Below, one piece after another: positions 26,432 to 38,465 of a DNA stretch of 64,000 bases. A model generated the notes under the pieces. It was not told where the DNA came from and made no database searches. It saw only the letters and a list, made by a program, of their open reading frames with translations. Origin of the DNA: Agroathelia rolfsii (Eukaryota > Basidiomycota > Agaricomycetes > Amylocorticiales > Amylocorticiaceae). Positions within the stretch are counted from its first letter, which is position 1. Each line of letters begins with the position of its first letter. The stretch covers positions 2,267,001 through 2,331,000 of the forward strand of contig JABRWF010000005.1 of NCBI GenBank assembly GCA_018343915.1. The letters are read 5' to 3'. The position numbers and the translations under genes are program-made.

Positions 26432-29400
26432 AGAATCTTTTTTTTTTTTTGGATTTCGTCATCACTCGTCCCAAATGCGGGTGATGTCTTTTTGTTATTG
26501 CTCGCTTCTTCTTTCTTCCCCTTTTGTTAGTCTAATCGCCGGAGGAGCGGGAGAGAGCGGGCCACAAGAACGGCTAGGGTTTGTTCTTTTGCTTATCTCA
26601 CGCTACGCGAGAGGTGTGTAAGAGAGTCTCGGCCGTTTATAAACAGCATCATCGCCCATCATCAAACTTCATCATTATCGACAACATCTGGGGGACCTAT
26701 TACAAACATCTGTCCTTGGTATATCCTTGTTTTTATTTTCCTTCTTTCTTTCTTTGTTTTTCTTTGCATCCGGAATTCATTTACTACCCTCTCGCAGCAT
26801 TTTCCTTTTTTTAACTCTTCTCAAGTGTTACCATCGACTTGCTTTTGTGCATCTTATATTACTACTCGCTTACCTACTGATCTAGTTTGATAACATTATC
26901 TCATCGATCCTTTTTTCTCTCTCTTTTTCTTGCTTCTCTTCGTTTTTGTTTTGTGCGTTGCTTTTTTTTTTTTTCGAACGCTAAACACTCTACACTACAT
27001 ACGTTTCTTTGTTGTCCATATTCCTGCGCTTCCAAACTTTCATCCTTTTTTCTTCTCTTTACATCTCTCACCCATCCTCCTCTATCTTGTGAAATAGTCC
27101 GTATGTAACACGACCGGTGAACAAAACCGTCTACACCATACACACGCAAAAACATCTTTTCTTCTCTCTCTCTTACTTCGTCTTCCCTTTCTGCCTTATA
27201 ATTGCCCTGTTTTCTCTCTAATAGCTCTTACCAATTGTCTATACTTTACTCTTTTTTTGCCTTACATTCTGTGTCTCTTGTAAAAACAATATATTTGGGC
27301 TGTTCCAAATCGTTTACTTGCCGTTCGCTCCTTTGATACATCTCTTTTTTTTTTTACTTCTTGCCTTCTCTCCCACTCCTTTTAGTTTTGATATCCTTGT
27401 CCTCCAATTCGTATAGTGTAAATATTTTTCTCACTTTCTTGCGTGTTCAACTTAATCAATGTATATACCTCTTTACTCTTGGATTTGTCTTGTTCTTCCG
27501 TTTTTGTTTTTGTTGATAACAGTAGCAATATCTGGAAGCAAATCAGAAACTGTTAATAAGCAGAAGCCTGAGTTCTTCATTTTTTGCGTGTCTATGTATG
27601 TGATATGTTAATAAAGGCAGTTAAGGGGTGGGCCGCACTAGCACGGCGCGGGACGATCTGAAGTTCCGCGGCAAAAGGTACTGTCTATGCTACTGCCAGT
27701 AGGTGGTGCACGATGCATGGCCAAATGTACGTATCATTAATCTTTTCATTCTCGATCCATCCATTCATTCATTCATTCAATGGTTGTTCTTTCTAACACA
27801 CCTTTAATTTGTCCCTTTTATCGATCGTCGACGTGTAATAGTACTTAGTAATGATAATACATTTATTTATTTTGTTGATCGCCATGGGGATGACGAAACC
27901 CATGTGCGAAAATATGGACGCGTCGCGCCGGTTTCGGAGTGATGCATGCACGTGGCGCAGGTGGGTGGTCATAGTGGCGTGGTCGCATCGCGTAGTAGTA
28001 GTATGATCGTGTTATTGTAATCCCATCGTGTAACGTGGAATATTTTAGTACTTGCACTACTTGTATGTAACATATGCTCTCGGACTCGTTGCATGTCTTG
28101 CAACTCTGGAATTTTATTTTTTTTTGAATACGTGCATTTCAGGCTCGTTGCATTGATTACCGACTGCAACCACTGTATTCTTACCGCGGAACGCCGCCCC
28201 GCAGCGGCGGCGGCATCGAGTGGTGCAGGGGACGACGAATGGTTCCGTGGGTAAGCAAGTCGCCGAGAGAAATTGCTGCTGGTGTTACAAAGTTTTGTAT
28301 TAGACTTTGTTGACATTTTGTCTTATTGGAAACGCTTCAAGTGTCAGAGAACAGTCCTGCGAGTAAGTGATTTCTTCTTTTTCTTCTTCCTCAAGATCGA
28401 GCTTCACTGGTAAATTCAGGGTGCATGACTCACCACCCTGATCGCAGAGCTAGTGCTACAAACTGCTCTTCATTGCGAACAGATTTTCCAGGAGAAACGT
28501 GCACTTGGATCAAACAATATGTGTAACATCAAAATGGATGCAGTACACAAGCGAGAGAAACTATTGGTTCGTTTTTTCTTTTTTGCTGGAAGGGTCGGTC
28601 AGCTGATGTACTTGAGGCGCCCCGATGTATATCGTTGGCAACCCTTATCGTTCAACGCGCAAACAACGAGGAAACAAAACAAAAAAAAGCTTCAACGTTT
28701 CAGCCTCAACAAAAAAGTCCTCTCCCAATCTTGCATCCTGGCATACACTGCGGCGGCGACGCCAGACGTCTGATATTGGCTCCACACCACCCATCATCGT
28801 CATCAATATGACATGATAGGGTTTGTGCTCGTCATACTCATGTTCGAGTTTCCTATGTTGTTCTATATGAACTCCGGTAAGGCGAGTGGTATATCAGATA
28901 TCAATAACATATAATCATCTTCAATCATGCTCTAAAGTTCTGTCTCAATTTTTTTCTCTATATTAACAGTCCAGCCTCTTGTTTCCATCCTTCATTTGAT
29001 CCAAAAAAAAAAAAAGATGAAGTGAGGACTTGAGGCTACAAACGTATGAAGGTCATGTGTGATCCAGTTTAAATTTACATCCCCCTCTTCTCCCCTCATT
29101 CCTCTTTCTTTCTTGGGAGCGCGACATCGGTCCAGTGGTCATTACGTTTTCGCTGGCTGTGATATCATGGTAATAATAACGATATTAACAATGGCCCGAT
29201 AGTAGGAGTCCACCTGAACCCAGAGTGGCAATGTCGACGACATAGCCCCTCGGGACTTGCCACTCTGCCACTGCCGCCCTTACCCCTTCCCCCCTTCTTT
29301 CAGCTGTGCAGAACGCATTGCAACGGCAAGCACAAATGCAATTATGAACGCCGACGAAGAAGTACATGATGGTGATGATGATGTTCGTGGAGTCATTCAT

Positions 29401-32400
29401 CATTGTCCATCATCTCTGGTTGTCCGGTGCTTTGAGAGCGCCTGAGACACCGCGTGCTAAGGCAATGTTCGTTACGCTGTGGAAGAGATACTTGGGTTTC
29501 TATGTTCTTCTGATTCCTGACTCTCCGTTTACCTGTATTCAATTTTTAGGTTTGGTATGCGTATGCTTAATACGTGCCAGTGGCTAGTTCTATTTAACTT
29601 CTTTTATCTGCAGCAGCTACAGCAAGGGCATCATTTTTCATTTATGTCCAACACCAACAAAAACAACAAAAATAAAGGGGCACAATCATTCTTCAGCCAC
29701 CACAATCAAGGGCACACACAAAGGGGACCACCCTGTTGTTATCGATTCAAAAAAAAAAGGTTTTCTTATCTTTTCCCCATTGTGTTTGGTGGCCGTACAA
29801 GGCAACGCGAGATGCACGAGGCATGTACAAGTATGCTGCTTCTGGTCCTATGCGCTGGCGCACCCGACTGCGGCGGCGGCGTCGACGTACCAGTAGTCTA
29901 CTGGCACCGATGCGCTATTCCATTAATGGTAATTGTGAGAAAATCCCGGAAAGCGCCCAGCACGGGAGGAATGATAAAGGGAGGATCGTCGCAGCTTACA
30001 AATGGCGGTCTTTTCAACATTCAGGCTTCTCTGGAGGTTAAACCCCCCCCCCATCCCCTTCTACAGGCTCACTAGCAGATTGCCCCAGGTATCTATTCTG
30101 GCTCCGGACTCGAAACTGCAATCATTATCCGCGATTGTGTCATTGTCCGTCGGTAATGACTTGGAAGATGATATTTCATTTCCCCACGAGCCAGCCTCAG
30201 CACCATAGGCCCATGTTGTGTCCCCTTCATCTCCACCGTGGGCCGACACGCCTGCGGATACTTGGACATATCCATGAGGTTGATCCTGAATGGGAACGTG
30301 ACCTGGGAGGAGGGGTATCCCCCCGAAACCGGTCTCGCCTATGCCTCGTGTATGATTATGAATGGCGACAATCACTGCACTGGATTTACATACTTGGACG
30401 TTTTCTTTTCTTTCTTTTCTCGTGGCTTTCTGTCTGTCCTAGTCTGCATTATGGCATGCGTGAGTATAGAGCTACGAATCGAGTATGTTACTCAACACCG
30501 GCCCCGATGCATGCGCCCTGCAGCAATTCTAAATTGCTCATATTTTCGTAATTTATCATGCCTTGATCGCTTCGCTGGCATGGCTCGGCCCTCTTTCTCT
30601 TTGCTGGAATTTCCAAGCTAGGCTTGGCTCTGACCCTATGTACACGTACACACGCCCAGCCGCCCACCCGTCATCCATTTGGGCGCTCGCGCGCCTAAAG
30701 GGCTTCTTTCTTCCCTGTCCAAAACTTTTGACAGCTCCTGCGGCAGTAGGAGGGCATCGCTCCGAGCATTTCGATCGATGGCGATTGATCTGCCCGTGAC
30801 GACCCTGAAAAGGGGACCTCTATAACGCGGAATGTAAAAAAAAAAAAAAAAAAGTGGAAAGTCGTTGGCAGTTCTGATGAAAACTCGAAGCTGGCTAATT
30901 ACTATATTGGTCAATTACAATAACAATTCACAAAGAAATAGAAATGAACACAAAGTTATGTCTCCGTATTTATGTGGGGATCGTTTGAATACATGTATAC
31001 GTACATCTTTTTGTTATTGTTCCATTGGTATTCTTGTGGTCTGCTGGCTTGATATCTTCTTCTTCCCCTTCTGTCACGAACGCGGCTCGATTAGGGTTCT
31101 GTCGTTGGTTTCAATTGGCGATGTGGCTCGATTACTAATGTTAGCTTTTTGGATTGAACGACGAATGAATTACGGGATTGAGCGAAGAAGAGAAAGTGTA
31201 TATGCGTTTATGTATATGCATGATGATGATGATAAGAATGCCCGATGCCAACGCTTTCATAGGATGATGAAGTGTTTGCTGTAGGTGGCTAAAGCTCGGC
31301 GAAGGCCGAAGATAAGCAGCGCGGAGTTGAGAGTTAGAAAGGGAATGAGTGCCAAAATGTATCATACAGATGATACAATGAGTGCATGCATGATATGAAG
31401 TGGTGGCCTCAGGCCTCAAGGTGTGCACGGGAACATGTAATTTCTGCAAACAATGTGCATACGCTGTCGTGAACATGACTCGTGATGCCTGATCGTGACG
31501 TTCATTCAGATACACCCCTGGTATCGAGCTTATCGGTTGTATTGCATCAAAAAAAGACTGTATGTGCATAGGATATAGCACTCACAAAGACGTATTCATG
31601 CATTGTTGTCATGAATTGCTGCTGATCGAAACGCGATACGAGAGAAAGCGACTCTGTATATAAAATAAGCGTATAAGCCTGTTCAATTAGCAATATTACA
31701 ATGCACTGTGGCATCTTCACCTGGTGCGCTGAATGCGTGTTCTTTTCATTATGTATAAATAGAGGCCACGGATCTTGAGAAAGCATAATTACGAAGAGCA
31801 TGCGATAATAATAGAGACACTCCTAGCATCGTAACTTGTTTACACCCTAGGGATGCACATAGGCGACGGAAAGGTGCGGCTGGTAGGGGGGTTAGGGTGA
31901 CTAAAAGACAAACTCAGTCTATGCGCCTTCGGCTGTAAGTTGAATCCCGCTATTTGGCTCGCCTGGAAGCATTGGCGGGCTACAGTGGCTCACACACGAA
32001 CCAGGAATTCGAAGTGACACGTTTGACAGACTCTGTTGACGGGGGCGCATTGGGCTCGATCCAGACTTCCGAAAAAGAAAAGAAGCGTTCTATCGCACCC
32101 TATTTCCTGGTTCAAATGAAAAGGAAATACATGTAACAATTCAATCCGCTATCTCGCTTTCGTCTATGCGAGGGCATCCTCTTAATCATCCTAAAATTTC
32201 TTTTTGGAGTCTTCTAGGTTTGTGATTCAAGTGACGGCATAAGAAATACGCGAACTGCGGGAGCGCATATTCTGCGCATATTTCTCATTTTTTTCTGTCG
32301 GCCCTCTTTTCCGAGGCGGGGTAAGGGCGGCGAGACAATTTATTTGTCTCGCATGTGGCGTCATATCGTTAAATGACCGGGGTAGGTCAGCTGTCCTGGA

Positions 32401-33609
32401 GTGAGTAGAGGCCTTTTCGTTATCAAAAATCAGATAAGAAAGTGGTTAGTGTTCCGTCTGTGGAGAAATCAGTTGGGATACAAAAAGGAAGGGTGAAAGA
32501 ACTGTAGTCGATAGAGAGTTTCAGAACAAGAAGAAAAGAAGACGAAACGAACACCTTTTTTGCCTCACTAACTGATATGGTAGGGTGACACTGATGCATG
32601 ATGCGCGCGCGTGGATGTGAAACAAAGAAAAAAAAATAGTCATCTTCAATCAGATAGATGTCAGTGACTATGGGTCGGGGACAAATGCGTCATGATGCAA
32701 TATCCATGAATTGCTGGGCCAATGGGCACATGAGGGACTATGTACAAGCCGAGGCCATGATCATGAGGTCGCTTGAGGATACCTTATTGTGTTATTCTAT
32801 TTTTCATTCCAGATGAATACTGACAAACTGAGGAGAGCCTGGCTTTGTCTACTTTCAGAACAACGTGTATAGACCATAAGGATGATGAGACGTATGAGTA
32901 AAAGTTAAGCCGGTGTAAGTAGGGTGCAGAAGGGTGGATGGCTTGTCATCAAGGTCGAGGGACATCGAGGGTCAGGCCCGTGAGGTTACGATGATTGCGA
33001 TTTCTGCCGGTTTAAACATCCCTGGTGAGAGCAAAAACCGACCTTAGAAACATAATCAATTTCAAACGACCCTCCTTGCAGCAAAAATGTACGCAGGAAA
33101 GAGAGCCAAGGGGCGCTATTTTTTTTTTGCCAATCGGCGGCCTTGAGTACCGCAGGGTGATGAAAAGCTCAAACAAGGCCTGCGACGTCAATGTCGTCGA
33201 TGTCTTGAGCATAGGGGCAAGTATGGGGCATTGCCGATCGCCCTCGCTCATGCATGTCCGCCTAGAGCGGGGAAATAATGGCAGGACGTCAGAAAGCCTC
33301 AGGACAGTGATCATCTCGAAGTCCGGATGAGAGTTCTGCATGTCTCGCATTGACGTGTGACAGATGATGAGAGTGTTTGAGAAATAGGAATTGCCTGCTC
33401 TCCATAACTTCGTAAATATTTTGTTACTGTAATAGTCTCCGAATGACTTCTACCGCTCTCAGAGAACAACGAGTCAACAGAAGAACAGCGAGCCGCACAT
33501 ACAGACGCGCGGTTGAGTTTGTGATCAGAGCGGAGCACCGCATTAGTGAGCTGGCCCAGCGCCGAAATGTTCTTGATCTCCGGCGGCGTTAGTGTTGACG
33601 AAGATGGTA
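26432..33609. other. 7.2-kb gene-free region downstream of the C2H2 factor
   Basis: 26,440-27,500 is a long pyrimidine-rich tract on the plus strand, mixing 3' UTR of the factor with what could be a CT-rich leader of a further rightward transcript. From 27.5 to 33.6 kb there are A/T runs (e.g. A18 at about 30,836-30,853), a perfect hairpin at 32330-32352, and ORFs such as 30061-30375 (minus, 104 codons) and 29557-30075 (plus, 172 codons) with no domain I can recognise and no supporting splice structure. No transposon proteins or tRNA were seen. Confidence 0.6.
32330..32352. repeat. Perfect 9-bp stem hairpin
   Basis: GCGAGACAA (32330-32338), loop TTTAT, then the exact reverse complement TTGTCTCGC (32344-32352). 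No T-run or A-run follows that would make it a terminator; the function is unknown. Confidence 0.8.
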
Positions 33610-34260
33610 TCATTGCAGGGCTGCCGCCTTCTCTTCGTCTTCCCGGCTCAACATCTCTTCGATGTGTGACGGCCCGGGGATGGGGAGCCCGGTTGGCTCG
33701 TTATAACTTGGAATGGTCATAATTGCGTCTGGCCATCATTCGTAAGAGTATTATTGTCGGAATTCGCCAGCATGCCACTGCAAAAGCCAAAAAAAAACAT
33801 ACCGAATGTTCGCGCCGATGTTAAGCCGAAGCAATGCCTTCATTCGGTTGTATAGGTCGTACGAATGATGCATAGTTATGTATAGGTGCATAGTGTGTGT
33901 ACATAAATGAGGCCGTTTCTCTATTTCGCAGAGTCATGTCTTGAGCCTGAGCAGCGGCGGTATGTAGGGCTGGCTCCGGCTGATACTTCCGCAGTTGATC
34001 GGTTCCAGTTGTCGATCTAATGCTGACTAATACATGAGATAATACATGGCAGTAAATCGGGCAGGATGGCGCAAAGTGGCTCAGCAGCCACTCGCGCGTC
34101 TACTTGCCACCGTGACAACTGTGTTGCTTGTGACAATGACGCAAAGAATAGCGCATGCCGCCCGCAGCGACTCAGGCTGCTGCGCGGCGCGCCACTGCAA
34201 CTATGGTCTCTTATCACACGCAGCGTCGTCTCTTTTGCGCAACACCACCATCGAGGCCAT
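33610..34260 (-). CDS. Small unknown protein (102 aa), four-exon model
   Basis: Four exons fit in phase: 34260-34220, 34016-33903, 33837-33803 and 33728-33610, total 309 bases. The open parts use codons like neighbouring genes: DQLRKYQPEPALHTAAAQAQ and DMTLRNRETASFM in exon 2, then DAIMTIPSYNEPTGLPIPGP and SHIEEMLSREDEEKAAALQ before a TGA. Introns 2 and 3 (65 and 74 bases) have GTACAC/GTATGT donors. Intron 1 would be 203 bases, long for this genome, so the first exon (MASMVVLRKRDDA) is the weak point. I recognise no family; the acidic Glu-rich end and Pro-rich centre are all that can be said. Its start codon would lie only 48 bases from that of the divergent F-box gene, which implies a shared or overlapping promoter. 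Confidence 0.5.
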
Positions 34261-34308
34261 ATTGGATAGATAAAAAGGAGTGAAACAGTAGCTCAAGACA
34301 CTCTTACA

Positions 34309-36932
34309 ATGGCCTCTCTTTCTGATCTGCCTGTCGAGCTTATTCTCGACCATCTTTTACCCGTAATCCCTGTCCGCGATCTTCTCAGCCTAACCTGCAC
34401 AAATCGCCTGTTCGCGCAAACATGTAATGACGAGACCTTCTGGCGTAAAAGGCTCCAGAGCGACTTCAATTTCTCCACTCAGTCAACGGCGCGTGTCAGC
34501 GGCTGGAAGATCATTTACAGAGGTCTCAACAAACCCAAGGTTTACACTTGGGGGTCAGCCAACACTCCCACGTCTCAAACTTTGCTCCATATGCATATAA
34601 ATCTGACTTCTACAGAGAAAACTCGAAATCTCGTCTCGGTTCTGGCGACCATGACGGCAAATCCGCCGTACCAGCTCCGCATCCTGTCTTTATTCCTGGT
34701 ACACGTATTGTTGATCTGGTCGCAGGTGGTATGTGAGTACCGGATCTTGCTTGCTTTTTGTCTTGGTGTACTTGGAAGTCGTCTGCTAGACCCACTGTTT
34801 GGCACTTTCCGGGGCATCTCCGCATACAAGGCGTCTAAACCAGCTAGCGTCTAAATAGTGCGATCTAGACGCGCGCTGATTGGTCGAGAAGTTCTGTATG
34901 ATGCTTTGAATTGGTTCTGGCGTGAATGTGCTAGACAGTGGGATGCAGGCATAATCAATGACATTTTGACACTGAAAATGGATTTCTTTCCTTATAGGTC
35001 TTTTCATGCGCTCGACTCGGCCGGTCATGTGTATGTTTGGGGTAAGTCTGTTCTCCGTGATTATGAATGAATTCTTACGCCCCGAACTTGACTTGATGGT
35101 GGTGATATAATTACCATCCTTATCATTTGCTGCTTGGTGTCACAGGGACTCTTGACGGTCTAGATAGTGCTTTGCGATCGGAGGGTTTTTCCCAACCGGG
35201 TTTGGCGGCCACCACGCCTACACGGCTCGTTTTACCAGCTCCCACCAAAAGTATCAGGTAATAATACTCAACGGAAAATCATTTTCTCTGATAATCTGCC
35301 ACTAATGATTTAACAATCTTTTGAACAATTTCCTTACGGAATTCTGTTCGCAGCTGTGGTCGATTGCATGCTACCACTCTCGATGATACCCAGACGGTGT
35401 ACACCTTTACGAGCTGGGGAAGACCCTTCCGTTTTAGGACACGGCTTCTCTCTTGCGCTTCTCCCCAGACGACCCCGGTGCAGGTTTCTAGTGGCTGGGG
35501 CTGTTCTGCTGTACTGACACGATCGGGTGATGTCCTCGTTTGGTTCCCTCGAGCGGATTTTGGCCAGGCAACCGGCCTCAGCGCCGCGGTGCAAGAAGCT
35601 AACCGCCGAATGGATGATGAAAGAGATAAAAGCCCTATGTTGATCAGTGGCTCGCATGATGAGCCGCCCAGCATCCCGTGCCATGTCTGGGAGATTGAGT
35701 ATGACCCGATTAAACTTAATCCACTGCCAGATGACCTACCCCACCTGGACGTCACTACAGCTGCAGGAGGCGAAAAGCAGGAAGAAGAGCCGCTGAAATT
35801 GATTAAGATCGCTGCCATGGAAAACAATATGGTTGGTCTGACGAATCGTGGACACGTGTTATTATACGATGATTTAGGGGGCGAATCCAGTGTATCTAGT
35901 GGGCGTTGGAAATATGTGAGGCTTTTTTTGCCCACGGTATTTTCCTCTCCAATTCCATAAAACTGACGGATATGCCTCCTTTGCGCAGTTGCCGTACTTT
36001 AGTGAGCTGGAGAAGGTGAAGGAGCACTTTATATTCGACCCTACAAAGAGCGGTGAAACGATTGCACCACCCAGTGCAATGCGTATTACGCACATCTCTG
36101 CCCAATTCCGCACATTCATTGCATACTCGCCCTCGGCGATAACAAGCGATTCAGTTGTGCTGATGGGTAGTTCGGACATTACAACAACAGCGATACCGGA
36201 AATTATCCCATCTTTACAATATCGTGATGTCATATCTGTTGTATTGGGCGATTATCACTATGGGGCACTCACAGCCCAAGGGGAATTGTACGTGTATTCT
36301 ATCTGTTTGCTTATCATGGCTGACGTATACCGAAATCGAATATCATAGATTTACGTGGGGTGCATACTCACATGGCGCCCTAGGTCTCGGAGACCCGGTG
36401 GATATTCCTGCAGGGCAACCGGGTGGCTACGCGACTGAGGAGATGCGCAATAGAGTGCGGGCTGGAACAAGAAGACCAATACCACCCCGCGTCGAGGTGC
36501 CGTCGCAGGTCGTCTTCGCCAAGAAGAAGGCATCACAAGATGACGACCCAACAAGCTATGTGCCAAAGCAATCACTTTGTTATCTCGCCGCCGCCGCAGG
36601 GTGGCACATGGGTGCGTTGGTGATTGATTTGGAAGTACGTGTAACATCATTCTAATTTTCTTACCGCAATTTGTTATCTAATGCATGACCTTCCTCATTT
36701 GATCTCTCCGCACAATTTTCAGCCAAATGAAGAGGATGCCTCCCTCACTAAAACTCCAAAGAAAGACAAGGCGGCATCTCCTGGCCCTATTGGCGATCCA
36801 GTATCCTTGCCATCCCAAGAGCCTCAGGGCTGGGGGTTCCCGCGCCGTTTTGGCCTGGGCAGTGCATCAGTTTTCCGTGTAGGCTTCGCTGGTCGGGGAA
36901 GGGGACGCGGAGGCAGTGGCCCTGCAGCTTAA
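34309..36932 (+). CDS. F-box protein with RCC1-type repeats (SCF ubiquitin ligase adaptor)
   Basis: Eight exons (34309-34553, 34616-34732, 34998-35041, 35146-35257, 35354-35915, 35989-36287, 36349-36634, 36723-36932) give 624 residues. Residues 1-45 are an F-box (LSDLPVELILDHLLP, LLSLTCTNRLFAQ), the Skp1-binding part of SCF ligases. The rest is a divergent seven-blade RCC1-like propeller: KVYTWG, DLVAGGMSFHALDSAGHVYVWG, QVSSGWGCSAVLTRSGDVLVW, MVGLTNRGHVLLY, SVVLGDYHYGALTAQGELFTWG, YLAAAAGWHMGAL. This F-box plus RCC1 layout is that of yeast Saf1 and its fungal relatives; the propeller is presumed to hold the substrate. The C-terminus is Gly/Arg-rich (RGRGRGGSG), which could bind RNA or be methylated. 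Exon 2's donor is GTGAGT after GGTAT, the only choice that preserves AGGMSFHALD. A TATA-like gataaaaagg lies about 40 bases before the ATG. Confidence 0.93.
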
Positions 36933-38465
36933 GGGGCGTGCTAGTGTATCTACCGTTCCTAGTCCTTCACTAGACCTTTCCGCTCAGGTCTTTCACGATT
37001 ATACCATCTAAACTCTGAACGTCTGTTATCATTACAGCCATATACTACCTACCGTGTTTCAGTTTCGCCTGATTGATCAATGTATGTACGAATAGTTGCT
37101 TTATTAGTCTCCTCCCCCCCTTATGTACATGTATTTTGGAATGAATTGTTGTTGATCAAGTATATTACTCAGAACCCTCTATATCAACTTTATAAGTCAA
37201 ATGGTTAGAGAAGAGATGATTTGCGAAACACACAAGCTTGACACAGGATTTTCTATTAGCTTCGCTTGCTAAGCCACATTTCAGTCTATCTTTGAGATGT
37301 GCTCTCATCGACCAACAGCTCTGGATCAATACCAACGAATCATAATCCCGATAATCTTGCATCAGTCAGGAGTTTGGACTCGAGTTGAGGAGATAGCCGA
37401 ATATCACTATGCCGAGAAGGACCAATGATGGGCTGTTGAAAGATTCACTGAATGAAACCCCCCAAGGACTGAATGGCCTAGCTGTCTCTGAACTTGGGTG
37501 AATCTAGTATACATTTTTCCTAGCATTTCCGCGCATGAAACACAGTGAACAGGTTCATACTCCTGGGATATCGCTGGGTCGCCAGTTTTGACGGTCACCT
37601 TAAATCTGCCGTCCCCTAGGACTTGTGCTGCCTAATTTCTGTGCCTTTTGCTTTTCACACCAGTTTTCGTTCTTTCTGTCGAACAGTAAAACTGGGGCGT
37701 TTTGAGACATGGCTGGCTTTGGGGAGGAAACGAGTGCGTCCTAGATGATGGATACTTGCTTCAGAGGGACCCGTACGGGACACCAGTCTTTCATCTCATC
37801 CCTGCCCACATGTTGCCAGTGGATCCGGCGGACATCCGTGGGGTTACGATAGTTACGACCGCCGCAGGTGGAGGATTTAGAAGCAGTCATCTCAGTAATA
37901 CCAACAAAGATAACGCTATCCAGCGATGACTACGGTGTCTCCAAGCAGCAACGGTCGAAGACGGTTACGGTGACAGTAGCAAAGGGAAATAGTGCTCGAA
38001 CTCGTGGAATACTGGGCGGTATCAGATTTTGTTCCTCAAAAAAGGGTCGGACTACTTTGGGATGCCAAAGTGGAGATGAAGCCATAAATGACTTTCATTC
38101 ATTGATGGTCAAGGGGTAAATGACTGTATTGATGCATTTTTTTATTTTATAATTAGACCCAGGTCGAATGTCAAGTACTACGCACAGATACCACGTACCA
38201 TAGCTATGGCCAATTAACAGGACAATTCGATCTGAAGCGATGGTTAGTTGGTGATCCATTAATAATAAAAAAATGAATCGATGCGTTTAGGGACTCAGCA
38301 CCAAAGCAAATGGTGGCTCGGAAGTCAGTTGCACACCTGACACACACACAAGGGTTCACCCAGATTTACGATCCATGGTGTCATTGTAAAATATGTATAG
38401 ATACAGTATAGCGTTTGCACAAAACACGAAGGGAAATGAGAGAAAAAGGACAGAAAGGCCATCCA
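36933..38465. other. Convergent intergenic region, 1.5 kb
   Basis: Lies between the 3' ends of the F-box gene and RPT4. Both 3' UTRs fall here. One plus-strand frame at 37702-37929 (about 75 codons, with VLDDGYLLQRDPYGTP and DIRGVTIVTTAAGG) has coding-like composition and faint RCC1 flavour, but no ATG and no joinable exons, so I do not call it a gene. Confidence 0.5.

Noticed and set aside
12602..33609. Centromere or transposon-rich block as the reason for missing genes
   Set aside because: No transposase, reverse transcriptase, LTR or tandem satellite array was seen, only simple repeats and unique DNA.
33744..33880. Minus-strand frame with YDLYNRMKALLRLNIGANIR
   Set aside because: It looked like coding but its frame cannot be joined to the flanking frames; another frame of the same bases splices cleanly in the 33610-34260 model, so it was treated as a shadow.
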